DNA of 64,000 nt from Pseudomonadota bacterium (GCA_021835845.1 JAKBJU010000013.1:1-64000); one strand, 5' to 3'; positions 41,257-51,175 are shown, numbered from the stretch's first letter. Translations and numbers: made by a program. The notes: a model not told the origin generated them from the sequence alone.

Positions 41257-43896
41257 TCATCCGAACACCGCTTTCCAAAGCCGCAAGACAGCCCCAGTCT
41301 CCTTCCCGACCAGGCTTCTTTCGATGCGCGCATAGGCTTCCCCGGCAAGCCTCAGCCTGTGCTGGATCCGCCTGAATTCGCGATAGGCATCCTGCGCGCC
41401 CGAACCGACCTCCGCCGGGATCAGTCCGATTTCGCCCAGCATGCCGAGCAGGGCGATATTGCCGACATTGCCGGTGAGCTCAGGGTGGTCGTGAGCATGG
41501 GCGAGCACCAGAAACTGCACAGCGAACTCGACGTCGACGATGCCGCCCGGATCGTGCTTGATGTCGAAAAGATCGGTGCGATTCGGATGCCCTTCTAGCA
41601 TTTTCTGCCGCATGGACAGGATTTCGCTTCTCAAGCTCGGCACATCGCGCCCGAGCATCAGCACGCCGCCCCTGATCTCCTCGAACTCGTCTCCCACCTG
41701 CGCATTGCCGGCGACATGCCGCCCCCGGGTCAACGCCTGATGTTCCCATACCCATGCATCGTTCATCTGGTAGCGCCTGAAAGCGGCGACCGAACTCACC
41801 AGAAGGCCGCTCGCGCCGTTCGGCCTCAACCTCAGATCGGTTTCGTAAAGCACGCCCGACGGCGTGCTGCTGGTGAGCCAGGTATTGATGCGCTGCGCCA
41901 GCCTCGCATAGGTTTCCTGTGCATTCGGATGATCGTCATCGTAAAGGAAAACGATGTCCAGGTCGGATGCATAGCCGAGTTCTTTCCCGCCGAGCTTGCC
42001 GTAGCCGATAATGGCGAACCGGTGCTGCTCCCGATGGCGTCCCTTCAAGCCCTTCCAGCAGGACTCGAGCACATTCTCCAGGATCAGATCGGCCAGATGG
42101 CTCAGGTGGTCGCTCAGTATCTCGAGCCTCAGGAGCCCGCTGAGGTCCTTCACGAGCAGCTGGAAAAGCACGGAATGATGGACATCGCGCAATATCCCCA
42201 TCTGCGCTTCGGTATCCCCTTCGGCCTCCTCCAGCTTGGAATCGAGGGTTTTCGCCAACGCTTCCCAGTCCAGCGGGCTGTGAAGCGTTCGGATGTCGAG
42301 CAGTTCGTCGAGCAGAACCGGATGCTGACGCAGGTAATCGCTCGCCCAGGGGCTGGCGCTCGCCAGGCCGGCAATCTGCCCGAGCGTATGCGGGTATTCC
42401 TTGAGCAGTGCGAGGTAGGAAGATCGGCTGCTGATCGCTTCAAGCAGATCGAGCATCCTCCTCAGGGTCTGGTCAGGATCGGGCTGGGCGGCAGCGGCTT
42501 CAACCATCAGGGGAATCAGCTCGTCGACGCGCTTCTGGCTGGCTGAGGGAAGATGCCTGTAGCGGCTGCCCCCCCGGATTCCCTGCAGGAGCCCGAGCAT
42601 TTCTTCAGGTCTGACGTAGCCCAGCCCCGAAAGCTTCTCTCTTGCCTCCTGCCCGTCCGCACCCCATGTCTGACAAGGCTCCTGTCCCGGTTCTGAGAAA
42701 ACCTCCTCGAACTGGAACTGTACCCGCATCCTGTGCGCATCGAGCGCAGTCAGGAAAGTCGGGTAATCGGAAAACCCCATCGCCAGCGCAACCAAGGTCC
42801 GGTCATCCGGATTTTCCGGAATCGCCTGCGTCTGGGCATCGTCCAGGTATTGCAGCCTATGCTCCAGATCGCGCAGGAAAACATAGGCATTTTTCAGGTC
42901 GTTCGCAGCCTCCTCCGGAAGCATGCGCTTTCCTGCCAGCAGCTCGAGCACTTTCAGGGTGGAGCGAGCCTGGAGCTCGCTGTCGCGCCCGCCCCTGATC
43001 AGCTGGAAGACCTGCGCGATGAATTCGATTTCCCTGATCCCCCCCGGGCCCAGCTTGATGTTGTCGCTCATTTCGCGTTTTCTGACCTGCTGCCTGATCT
43101 GGTCGTGCAGTTCGCGCATGGAACCAATGGCGCCAAAATCGAGATATTTCCTGTACACGAAGGGACGGACGATTTTCATCAGGTCTTCGATGCGATCCCC
43201 CGTAACCGCCCTGGCCTTGATCCAGGCATAGCGCTCCCACTCCCTTCCCTGTGTCAGGAAATAATCCTCCAGCATGGAAAAGCTCGAGACCAGCGCGCCG
43301 CTTTCCCCATAAGGCCTCAGGCGCATGTCGACCCTGAACACGAAACCGTCCTGCGTCAGGTCGTTCAGGCTTGAAATCAGCTTCCGGCCGAGCCTCGTGA
43401 AATACTCGCGGCAGCTCAGGGAACGCGACGTTTGCCCGTCTTCCGGATAGACGAAAATCAGGTCGATGTCCGAGGAAACATTGAGTTCCCCCCCGCCGAG
43501 CTTGCCCATGGCAACGACGTGCAGAATCTGGGGCACACCGCTGATTTCACCGACAGGCACCCCGAACTGCTCCCGCATCATTTGGTCGTGCAGGGCAAGG
43601 GCATGCCCGATCGCGACCTCGGCAAGATCCGACATGGCAACGACGACTTCCCGCATGTCGGCAAGGCCCGAAAGATCGCGGCAGATGAGGCGCAGCATGA
43701 CCATTCTTCTCAATTCCCGCAGGCTGCTGTTGAGCTCGGCCTCGCCCCGAGCCTTCCGGGCTTCCAGGAAGGACTGCATTTCCTCCCTGCGAAAGGGCCT
43801 GTCGAGGATGCAGTCGAGCTTCCACTGCCGAGCGAGCCTGGCAACATAGCGGCTGTGCTTTTCGGCGTTCGCCAGGATTTCCGCTTTTCCAGGCAT
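41257..43896 (-). CDS. glnE: Glutamine synthetase adenylyltransferase/deadenylase GlnE
   Basis: The 879-residue protein has two nucleotidyltransferase domains, one per half: GKLGGGELNVSSDIDLIFVY (deadenylating half) and GYGKLGGKELGYASDLDIVFLY (adenylating half), separated by the PII-responsive linker. It adjusts glutamine synthetase activity to nitrogen status. The start is uncertain: the ATG at 43896 follows GGATGGA, and one at 43908 is possible. It is slightly shorter than E. coli GlnE (946), mainly at the N-terminus. The stop lies 28 bases before the adenosyltransferase gene, in the same direction. Confidence 0.93.
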   Translation of the reverse strand: MPGKAEILANAEKHSRYVARLARQWKLDCILDRPFRREEMQSFLEARKARGEAELNSSLRELRRMVMLRLICRDLSGLADMREVVVAMSDLAEVAIGHALALHDQMMREQFGVPVGEISGVPQILHVVAMGKLGGGELNVSSDIDLIFVYPEDGQTSRSLSCREYFTRLGRKLISSLNDLTQDGFVFRVDMRLRPYGESGALVSSFSMLEDYFLTQGREWERYAWIKARAVTGDRIEDLMKIVRPFVYRKYLDFGAIGSMRELHDQIRQQVRKREMSDNIKLGPGGIREIEFIAQVFQLIRGGRDSELQARSTLKVLELLAGKRMLPEEAANDLKNAYVFLRDLEHRLQYLDDAQTQAIPENPDDRTLVALAMGFSDYPTFLTALDAHRMRVQFQFEEVFSEPGQEPCQTWGADGQEAREKLSGLGYVRPEEMLGLLQGIRGGSRYRHLPSASQKRVDELIPLMVEAAAAQPDPDQTLRRMLDLLEAISSRSSYLALLKEYPHTLGQIAGLASASPWASDYLRQHPVLLDELLDIRTLHSPLDWEALAKTLDSKLEEAEGDTEAQMGILRDVHHSVLFQLLVKDLSGLLRLEILSDHLSHLADLILENVLESCWKGLKGRHREQHRFAIIGYGKLGGKELGYASDLDIVFLYDDDHPNAQETYARLAQRINTWLTSSTPSGVLYETDLRLRPNGASGLLVSSVAAFRRYQMNDAWVWEHQALTRGRHVAGNAQVGDEFEEIRGGVLMLGRDVPSLRSEILSMRQKMLEGHPNRTDLFDIKHDPGGIVDVEFAVQFLVLAHAHDHPELTGNVGNIALLGMLGEIGLIPAEVGSGAQDAYREFRRIQHRLRLAGEAYARIERSLVGKETGAVLRLWKAVFG

Positions 43897-44046
43897 ATAT
43901 CCATCCATCCAATAAAAGGCTAAAATCCAGTGTATCCGCTTCCCGGCACGGGGTTCAAGCCGGCGGGTTGAACTTATGTCACGATCACCCATCGAACAAA
44001 CTGTTATGAATCCATTTCGCGACTGCATCCATAGCAGGTTCTTCTT

Positions 44047-47000
44047 TTGCTGAAATTCCTGATTCTGACGCACCGCTGGACGGTACGCCTGATCGCCGCA
44101 TCCTCGATCGCAGCATTCTTCGTCATCGCAGCTGCGATCCTGGCATTGCGCTACTGGCTGCTTCCGGGAATCGAGGCCTACCGCAGCGACATCGAGCAAA
44201 CGGTCGGAGCCGCCATCGGCGAACGCATCGCCATCGGCAGCATCCAGGCGGACTGGGCTGGCATCCATCCCCATCTGACATTGCGCAATGTCAGGATATT
44301 CGACCAATCCGGCCAGGCCGCCCTGACCCTGGACAAGATAGCGAGCAACCTGTCATGGATGACCTTCCTCACCGGAGAAGTGCGGTTTGCCTCGATAGAA
44401 ATCGATCAGCCCAGGCTCGGCATCAGACGCGACAAGAATGGCACGATCTATGTCGCAAGCATCCCCATCAACCAGGGGCCGGCAAATTCCGGCGTTTCGG
44501 ACTGGCTGCTGCACCAGAGCCGGGTGCTTATCAAGAACGGCTTCATCCTTTGGGAAGACGAAAAAATGGGGGCACCTCCCCTGATGCTGAATCAGGTCGA
44601 TTTCGCGCTCGTCAATTCCCGGCAGCATCACCTGTTCGGCCTGCATGCCACGCCCTCCCCCGATCTTTCCTCCCCCATCGACATCAGGGGAAATCTTTTC
44701 GGCAAGTCACTGAGCGATCTCAATGCCTGGCGCGGCAGGCTTTATGCCAGGATAGATCATGCCGATACCTCAACACTCGGAAAATGGCTCCCTTCTCCCA
44801 AGGCGCTTCTCGGGGGGAGCGGCGGCATGCGCGTCTGGCTCGATTTCGCGCAGGAGAAGCCGGAGGCGTTTACCGCAGACGTGAGGCTTTCCGGAGTCAG
44901 GGCAAAACTGGGCAGCAGCCTGCCTGAGATCGGCATGAGAACATTGCGCGGACGCATCGCCTGGAAAGATATTGACGGCGGCTATGAAATCCGGACGCAG
45001 CAACTCGCCCTCGAAACCGATGCGGGAGAATCGATTCATCCCACCGACTTCCTGCTGCGTTCCGTCCCGGCACACGGCTTCAGCCCAGAAGAGGGAGAAA
45101 TCAGCGCCAACTCTCTCGAATTCGACACGCTTTCAAGGCTTTCGGAGTATTTCCCCATGCCTTCGAAGGTCCGCGAGACACTGGCATCGTTTGCTCCGCA
45201 TGGAGAACTGCGCGATCTCCAGGTCAAATGGAATGGTACAGCACGCGGCTCGCCCCTGTTGCCGTGGCAGTCCCCCGCAGGGGAAAATACCGGGCAATTG
45301 CCCGCGCATTACAGCATCAAGGGGCGATTCTCGAACCTCGGATTTGCCGCTTCCGGAAATGTGTTCAAGGGGATCAGCGGCCATGTCGACGGGGATGAAA
45401 ACGGCGGCAGCTTCAGTCTCGACTCGCGCCACCCCGAATTCGTCCTTCCCAGGCTCTTCGAAGCGCCCATCAGCCTTGATGTGCTGATCGCACAGGCAAA
45501 ATGGCAGAACGGCAAGCAAGGGCAAACCGTAACCTTCGACAACCTTTCCTTTTCCAATGGAAGCCTGGCCGGAAACGCATTCGGGTCCTATTCCAGCGCG
45601 AACAATTACGCAGACATCACGGGAAGATTGACCCGTGCCGATGCAAGCCAGGTCTGGCGCTATCTGCCACTTGTCGTCTCCGGCAGCGCGCGCGACTGGG
45701 TGAAAAGCGCGATCCTGGGAGGGGAAGCCAGCGAAGTTAAGATGAGGCTCAAGGGAAGCCTAGACAATTTCCCCTTTGCAAGTGGCAGAACCGGACTCTT
45801 CCAGACCGCCTTCAAGGTCAAGAATGCCACGCTGCGTTATGCGCCGGAATGGCCCGAAATGACTTCAGTCTCGGCTGGCATCCTGTTCCAGGGCTCGAGA
45901 ATGGAAATCACCTCGCATCAGGCCGCCATCCTCGGCGCAAACCTCACTTCCTGCCAGGCCATCATTCCAGACCTCGGCAATCCCGTTCTCCATGCCGAGG
46001 GCGAAGCCTCCGGCCCGACCGACGAATTCCTGAAAGTCATCGACCAGTCTCCGGTGAAGCAATACATCAGCGGCTTCACGGCAGGGATGCACTCGACCGG
46101 AAACGGCAACCTGAAGATCAGTCTCGACATCCCCCTCGAAAAGATCGAGAACACCAGGGTGTCCGGCAGCTACCAGTTCCAGGACGATACGGTTACCGGA
46201 CCGGGAATGCCCGACATGGCGCACCTCAACGGGCGCCTGGATTTTTCCGAATCCGCGCTGAGCGCGAAAAACGCCAGTGCGGTGATTCTCGGGGGCCCTG
46301 CCGTCATCAACGTCTCCACCGAACGGGACGGCAGCCTGAAAATCGCCGCTTCCGGAAGGATCAGCCCCGACGGCATCGCGAATCCCTTCGCCCGCCACTT
46401 CCGCGGCAGCGCAGCCTGGCACGGCACGATTTCGGCCAGCAAGAAAAAAACCGATCTCCTGATCGAGTCCAGCTTGCAGGGCCTCGCCTCTGATCTCCCC
46501 TATCCCTTTTCCAGGAAGGCATCCGACATCACCCCGACGCGCCTGGAAAAAAAATCGCTCGCACAAAATGGTAATCTCACGACCTTCTCCTACGGCAAAA
46601 TCATGGCCGCGCAGTTCGTCAGCGCAACGCAAAACGGCTTAAGCCGAATCGACCGCGGCACGATCTATTTCGACGAGGGTTTGCCCGCAGAACTTCCCGA
46701 AACGCCGGGAATATGGATCGTCGGCTCGCTGAAATCGCTCGATGCGGACAGGTGGCGCGACATCCTGGACGAAAGCGGAGGAGGAGAAGGCCCCGTTTCC
46801 CTCGCAGGAGTGGATCTCGACATCGATGCCCTCACCTTTCTCGGAAAGCATTTCGGAAAACTGGGCGTGTCGGCAAAGCAGAACGACGGCAACTGGCAGG
46901 CGACGATCTCCGGGGATGACATCGACGGGGCCGTCCAGTGGCTCCCCGAAGGAAAGGGGCAGCTGACAGCGAAACTCAAGAAACTCGTCATTCCTTACAC

Positions 47001-47868
47001 GCCGCCGGAAAAGGAGGCGGTCGAGTCGAAAGCCGCACTGGCAAAGGTCGCCAACCGGAATCTTCCCGCGCTCGACATCACGGCTGACAGCTTCGTGATG
47101 AAGAACAAGAACATGGGACATCTGGAACTCGTCGCCCTGCAGCAGGGCAGCGACTGGAAGATACAGAAGCTGCGCATCAGCAATCCGGACAGCACCCTGA
47201 CAGCAGACGGGTTGTGGCAGGGATGGGCGATCCACCCCAGGACGAACGTCAACGTCAAACTCGACGTTTCCAGAATCGGCAAATTCCTGACACGCTTCGG
47301 CTACCCTGAAAACATCATGCGCGGCAGGGGAAGCCTGGAGGGAACGCTATCCTGGGCAGGGAGTCCGCAGTCCATCGATTATGCGACCCTCGACGGAAAC
47401 ATCACCTTGAAGGCAAAGCACGGGCAATTCAACAAGATCGATCCCGGAATAGGCAAGCTGCTCGGCATATTGAGCCTTCAGGAAATCCCGCGCAGAATCA
47501 CGCTGGATTTCCGGGACATCTTCAGCCAGGGCTTCGCTTTCGAGACCATATCGAGCAGCCTGAAAATATCTGACGGAGTCGCCTACACCAGCGACCTCAG
47601 GATAGAAGGCCCCGCGGCAGAAGTCGGCATGAGCGGCAAAGTCGATCTCGACAAGGAAACCCAGGACCTCAAGATCATCGTAAGGCCGCAGCTCGGCGGC
47701 AGCTTCTCGGTCGCAAGCTCGCTCCTGGGAGGGCCTGTCGTCGGCGTCGCCACCTGGGTCGTGGGCAAGGTATTGCAGGACCCGCTCGACCGTCTGGCCG
47801 CCTACGAATACAATGTCACGGGAAGCTGGACCGACCCCATCGTGACGAAGGGCCCCGAGAAGAAATGA
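44047..47868 (+). CDS. yhdP: YhdP family AsmA-like envelope protein
   Basis: The 1273-residue protein has one N-terminal membrane anchor (about 13-37) followed by a very long beta-rich periplasmic region, the AsmA/YhdP build now linked to phospholipid transport between inner and outer membranes. Recognisable YhdP stretches are RIAIGSIQADWAGIHPHLTLRNV near the start and FNKIDPGIGKLLGILSLQ with RLTLDFRDIFSQGFAF-like sequence near the C-terminus. The start is TTG at 44047 with AGCAGG upstream; no ATG is available. The stop overlaps the next gene as ATGA. Confidence 0.87.
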   Translation: MLKFLILTHRWTVRLIAASSIAAFFVIAAAILALRYWLLPGIEAYRSDIEQTVGAAIGERIAIGSIQADWAGIHPHLTLRNVRIFDQSGQAALTLDKIASNLSWMTFLTGEVRFASIEIDQPRLGIRRDKNGTIYVASIPINQGPANSGVSDWLLHQSRVLIKNGFILWEDEKMGAPPLMLNQVDFALVNSRQHHLFGLHATPSPDLSSPIDIRGNLFGKSLSDLNAWRGRLYARIDHADTSTLGKWLPSPKALLGGSGGMRVWLDFAQEKPEAFTADVRLSGVRAKLGSSLPEIGMRTLRGRIAWKDIDGGYEIRTQQLALETDAGESIHPTDFLLRSVPAHGFSPEEGEISANSLEFDTLSRLSEYFPMPSKVRETLASFAPHGELRDLQVKWNGTARGSPLLPWQSPAGENTGQLPAHYSIKGRFSNLGFAASGNVFKGISGHVDGDENGGSFSLDSRHPEFVLPRLFEAPISLDVLIAQAKWQNGKQGQTVTFDNLSFSNGSLAGNAFGSYSSANNYADITGRLTRADASQVWRYLPLVVSGSARDWVKSAILGGEASEVKMRLKGSLDNFPFASGRTGLFQTAFKVKNATLRYAPEWPEMTSVSAGILFQGSRMEITSHQAAILGANLTSCQAIIPDLGNPVLHAEGEASGPTDEFLKVIDQSPVKQYISGFTAGMHSTGNGNLKISLDIPLEKIENTRVSGSYQFQDDTVTGPGMPDMAHLNGRLDFSESALSAKNASAVILGGPAVINVSTERDGSLKIAASGRISPDGIANPFARHFRGSAAWHGTISASKKKTDLLIESSLQGLASDLPYPFSRKASDITPTRLEKKSLAQNGNLTTFSYGKIMAAQFVSATQNGLSRIDRGTIYFDEGLPAELPETPGIWIVGSLKSLDADRWRDILDESGGGEGPVSLAGVDLDIDALTFLGKHFGKLGVSAKQNDGNWQATISGDDIDGAVQWLPEGKGQLTAKLKKLVIPYTPPEKEAVESKAALAKVANRNLPALDITADSFVMKNKNMGHLELVALQQGSDWKIQKLRISNPDSTLTADGLWQGWAIHPRTNVNVKLDVSRIGKFLTRFGYPENIMRGRGSLEGTLSWAGSPQSIDYATLDGNITLKAKHGQFNKIDPGIGKLLGILSLQEIPRRITLDFRDIFSQGFAFETISSSLKISDGVAYTSDLRIEGPAAEVGMSGKVDLDKETQDLKIIVRPQLGGSFSVASSLLGGPVVGVATWVVGKVLQDPLDRLAAYEYNVTGSWTDPIVTKGPEKK

Positions 47869-48185
47869 ACAGGCTAACTGCATTCCTGATTTTGATGATG
47901 ACAAGCTGCACGCTGCATGCGGCATGCAGCATTCCCCAGTCGTTCTGGGACTGGCCGCGATCGGGCGATGCCGTCCTTTCGCTGAAGGAGATTCGCCCCT
48001 GCATCGATGCCTACCTCTCCGATCCCAAATCAAAGCTGATCATCCATCACGGAGCAAACGACGAAGATTCGCTCCATTCCGGCGAATTGCGCGCATGGCT
48101 CATGTCGCTTGCAATCGACCCTTCCAGAATCACCGACGCATCTGACCTGCCCAAGGGGCTGTCGATCGAAACCCAGAACCACTGA
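47865..48185 (+). CDS. Small putative periplasmic protein
   Basis: The 106-residue protein has a signal peptide (MNRLTAFLILMMTSCTLHA, cleavage near A19). The mature part begins ACSIPQSFWDWPRSG and has a central SKLIIHHGANDEDSLHSGELRAWLMSLAIDP stretch, resembling the periplasmic end of OmpA-like or nucleotide-type loops but too short to assign. Translation is coupled to yhdP through the 4-base overlap. No function can be given. Confidence 0.65.
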   Translation: MNRLTAFLILMMTSCTLHAACSIPQSFWDWPRSGDAVLSLKEIRPCIDAYLSDPKSKLIIHHGANDEDSLHSGELRAWLMSLAIDPSRITDASDLPKGLSIETQNH

Positions 48186-48191
48186 GCCATC

Positions 48192-49313
48192 ATGATCCTC
48201 ATACTGACCCAGGACGCAAAACCGGAAAGCCCGGAATTCAGGCAACTCATCGGGCATCTCGCCAATCTTCCCGGCATCAGCACCCGCATCCACACCGAGC
48301 AGGGCGCGGAACAGGTTCTGACCGAAATCTATCTGATCGGCAACACCCAATCGCTCGACGCGGAAGACATGAAAAGCCTGCCCTGCGTGGAAAGCGTGGT
48401 CAGGGTTTCCGAGGAGTACCGGGTGCTGGGAAGACACAAGGAAGACAGCAGGCCCAGCCATTTCGACTACAACGGCGTGCGCTTCGGACAGGACAACCTC
48501 AACGTGTTCGCCGGTCTTTGCGCAGTGGACAATCCCGAGCATGTCGAAATGATGATGAAGGCGCTGCGCGACAACGGGCAGATCTGCACAAGAATGGGAG
48601 CATACAAGCCGAGAACCAGCCCCTATTCCTTCCAGGGCCACGGAAAAAGCTGCCTGCCCTATGTTTTCGATCTTGCGGGGAAATACGGCATCAGGGTGAT
48701 CGCCATGGAAATCACGCACGAATCCCACATGAACGAGATACAAGAAGCCCTGGAAATGACCGGAAGCCCTGTCGGCGTGATGCTCCAGATCGGCACGCGC
48801 AACACCCAGAATTTCGAGCTGCTGAAAATAGTCGGACGCCAGCAGCGGTTCCCCGTCCTGCTGAAGCGCGGCTTCGGCATCACCCTCGACGAATCGCTCA
48901 ATGCAGCGGAATACCTCGCCTCGGAAGGCAACCGCAAGGTGATATTCGGCCTGAGGGGAATGAAAACCAACATGGGCGACCCGCACAGAAACTTCGTCGA
49001 CTTCTCCCATGTACCGGTGGTGAAAAGGCTGACCCGGATGCCGGTTTGCATCGACCCTTCCCATTCCGTGGGCACCCGGGCAAGGGGACCGGAAGGCATA
49101 CTGGATGTCATGCATGTGACCGCGCAAGGAGTGGTGGCGGGCGCCAACATGATTCTGGTCGACTTTCATCCCGCCCCTCCCAAAGCGCTGGTCGATGGCC
49201 CGCAGGCGCTCACCCTGAACGAGTTGCCCTATTTCCTGGAAGATGTGCGGATAGCGCGGGAAGCCTTCGAAAAGCGCTGCGCGCTGAGCGACAGTTTCAG
49301 GAAAACCACCTGA
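48192..49313 (+). CDS. Divergent type I-beta DAHP synthase-like protein
   Basis: The 373-residue protein has an N-terminal ferredoxin-like domain (about 1-95) and a DAHP/KDO8P synthase barrel, as in the Thermotoga-type enzyme. KPRTSPYSFQG (139-149), QIGTRNTQNF, PVLLKRGF and IDPSH (H291) are intact. Two signature positions differ: the usual AGPC is AGLC (C110 kept) and the metal-binding Glu of EVH is D324 in VDFHP; D335 is kept. It may still be 3-deoxy-7-phosphoheptulonate synthase (first step of the shikimate pathway) or a paralogue with altered substrate. Confidence 0.78.
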   Translation: MILILTQDAKPESPEFRQLIGHLANLPGISTRIHTEQGAEQVLTEIYLIGNTQSLDAEDMKSLPCVESVVRVSEEYRVLGRHKEDSRPSHFDYNGVRFGQDNLNVFAGLCAVDNPEHVEMMMKALRDNGQICTRMGAYKPRTSPYSFQGHGKSCLPYVFDLAGKYGIRVIAMEITHESHMNEIQEALEMTGSPVGVMLQIGTRNTQNFELLKIVGRQQRFPVLLKRGFGITLDESLNAAEYLASEGNRKVIFGLRGMKTNMGDPHRNFVDFSHVPVVKRLTRMPVCIDPSHSVGTRARGPEGILDVMHVTAQGVVAGANMILVDFHPAPPKALVDGPQALTLNELPYFLEDVRIAREAFEKRCALSDSFRKTT

Positions 49314-49686
49314 GGAACGATGCCGCCGTAAGCGCAACCATGGCGAGCAAGGCTTCGATCCGCCAGAAATTCATGCTTCCCGTTCGGGCCTGCCGCAGAT
49401 AAAACGCTGCCAGGAAAAACCCGGAAACCGCACAGGCCATCTTGATCACCAGCGCATCGACCGCGATTCCGGCGATATCGGGAAGATGCCCGTAGAAAGC
49501 ATAGCTCAGGATGCCGAAAAGCGCCCCGGTCATTCCCTGCACGCCCCACCCAGAGAGCACCACCCAGGCGAGCTTTCGCCTCGCCGCACCAGACAGAAGC
49601 GCAAGGATCGCCCCTCCCGTCACCGATACTGCGCCGAGGTTGTGTATCGACTGATCGATGGCATAAGCCAGATTTTGCAGGTTCAC
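49297..49686 (-). CDS. Small four-helix membrane protein, unknown family
   Basis: The 129-residue protein has about four hydrophobic segments (19-35, 40-65, 75-98, 108-126) with basic loops (GAARRK, RQARTG), and no cysteines beyond one. It resembles CopD-like or DUF2269-type small membrane proteins in outline only. The 3' end overlaps the DAHP synthase gene by 17 bases, tail to tail. It follows the secretin-like gene after 13 bases on the same strand. Confidence 0.6.
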   Translation of the reverse strand: MNLQNLAYAIDQSIHNLGAVSVTGGAILALLSGAARRKLAWVVLSGWGVQGMTGALFGILSYAFYGHLPDIAGIAVDALVIKMACAVSGFFLAAFYLRQARTGSMNFWRIEALLAMVALTAASFLRWFS

Positions 49687-49699
49687 GCTCCCCCATTTC

Positions 49700-50359
49700 T
49701 CAGGGCAAATCGACCCTGATCCAGATTTTCCGCGCTTCCTCGGTATGGATGCTCCCGGGATCCAGATTCTGCTCGATGCCCCCCAGTTCCATCCATTTTC
49801 CGAGCTTGCCCGAAACTTTCGTCGAAAGCCTCCCGAGGTCTATGCCGCCATCTGCCGGCTTGTCGAGGACAGGGCTGACATCGACCACGGCCCGGTTGCC
49901 ATTCAAATGCGCCAGGGCATAGAAGCCCCTTGTCACCTCCCGGTACTGCGCGGACACACCGCTGCCGTAAGGACTGAAGAACACCGAATTTTCCTGGATT
50001 TCCTTTCCCGTCCTGATGAAAGCGGGACTGCCTTCCAGAACCTGGACGTAGGATGCGGGAGATTCCGTGCTGTAGGTCTCGGAAGACGCATCCGCGGGAT
50101 CGTCTCCCTGGTAAACCGTGATCCTGAGGGTTCTTTGCGCCGTGTCGATGCGCCCGATGACTTTCCTGAATTCGCGAGGATTCCTCACACGCAGAATCAG
50201 CTGATTGCCGGTTCCCGAGACGGCCTCTCCTTTCGAAAGGAGCGGCCGGATCACCGGGATCACGTCCTCCGCCTGCCTGTATTTGAGCGCGATGATCTCG
50301 ATTTGCTGGGCCATCGCCAGCGGGGACAAAAACAGCAACAGGATGAACATGCCTTTCAT
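49700..50359 (-). CDS. Periplasmic protein with secretin N-domain-like region
   Basis: The 219-residue protein has a signal peptide ending AMA-Q (residue 17-18). Residues 20-80 (IEIIALKYRQAEDVIPVIRPLL to VRNPREFRKVIGRID) match the ring-building N-domains of type II/III secretins, but the outer-membrane pore domain is absent. The rest is beta-rich and unassigned. CGGGAG at good spacing supports the ATG at 50359. It may dock to an envelope complex; no secretion genes are nearby. Confidence 0.7.
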   Translation of the reverse strand: MKGMFILLLFLSPLAMAQQIEIIALKYRQAEDVIPVIRPLLSKGEAVSGTGNQLILRVRNPREFRKVIGRIDTAQRTLRITVYQGDDPADASSETYSTESPASYVQVLEGSPAFIRTGKEIQENSVFFSPYGSGVSAQYREVTRGFYALAHLNGNRAVVDVSPVLDKPADGGIDLGRLSTKVSGKLGKWMELGGIEQNLDPGSIHTEEARKIWIRVDLP

Positions 50360-50437
50360 GCAAAGCTCCCGAGGTTGAAACTTTCCGCTGCTTTATGTAG
50401 TCTTAGTATCATGAACGATTTTTCACAAGGAGCAAAG

Positions 50438-51121
50438 ATGCAACCCCAGATGCAATATTCGGCCATGCCCTATGCCCTGGATCAGAACAGGGTGTTGCGC
50501 AACACCTACGGGCTTCTCGGTCTCACCATGATTCCCACCGTGATCGGCGCATTCGTCGGGATGGGCACCAATTTCGCCTTTCTCGTCCAGTCCCCTCTGG
50601 TCGGTTCCCTGGTGATGCTCGCAGTGATGTTCGGGCTGATGTTCGCCGTAGGCGCAACCCGCAACAGCAGCCTCGGCATCCTTTTCCTGCTGATTTTCAC
50701 CGGCGTTGCCGGCTGGTTCCTGGGCCCCATCCTTCAGGTCGCGCTGCACCTCAGAAACGGTCCCGCACTGATCGGCATTGCTGCCGGCGGCACCGGCGCC
50801 ATCTTCCTGAGCCTTGCTGCGTTTGCGACCGTCACCAGACGCGATTTCGGATTCATGGGAAATTTTCTTTTCGTCGGCCTGATTCTTTTGATCATCGCCT
50901 CCCTGGCCAACATTTTCCTGCATATCCCGGCGGCCTCGCTTGCGATTTCGGCAATCGCAGTGCTGATCTTCTCGGGCTACATCCTGTTCGACGTGAGCCG
51001 GATCGTGCACGGGGGAGAGACCAATTACATCATGGCGACGCTTGCGCTCTACCTCGACATCTACAACATCTTCGTCAACCTGCTGAGCCTCCTGATGGCG
51101 CTCTCCGGAGAACGGGACTGA
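50438..51121 (+). CDS. Bax inhibitor-1/YccA family membrane protein
   Basis: The 227-residue protein has seven hydrophobic segments and the BI-1 signature: VLRNTYGLLGLTM at TM1 and SGYILFDVSRIVHGGETNYIMATLALYLDIYNIFVNLL at the end, including the two conserved Asp residues of the family's pH-sensing site. In E. coli YccA interacts with the FtsH protease. The ATG at 50438 has AAGGAG 7 bases upstream; an ATG at 50411 does not. Confidence 0.92.
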   Translation: MQPQMQYSAMPYALDQNRVLRNTYGLLGLTMIPTVIGAFVGMGTNFAFLVQSPLVGSLVMLAVMFGLMFAVGATRNSSLGILFLLIFTGVAGWFLGPILQVALHLRNGPALIGIAAGGTGAIFLSLAAFATVTRRDFGFMGNFLFVGLILLIIASLANIFLHIPAASLAISAIAVLIFSGYILFDVSRIVHGGETNYIMATLALYLDIYNIFVNLLSLLMALSGERD

Positions 51122-51139
51122 GCGATATATCCATGGCCA

Positions 51140-51175
51140 CAGCGAGAACGCCGCCTCGAGGCGGCGTTCTCGCTG
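51140..51175. terminator. 36-base near-ideal hairpin after the Bax-inhibitor gene
   Basis: Two 16-base arms (51140-51155 and 51160-51175, CAGCGAGAACGCCGCC and its perfect complement) enclose TCGA, making the whole segment a perfect palindrome. It lies 19 bases after the Bax-inhibitor stop and 17 before the next start. There is no U-tract, so termination may be inefficient or the structure may protect the 3' end. Confidence 0.6.
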
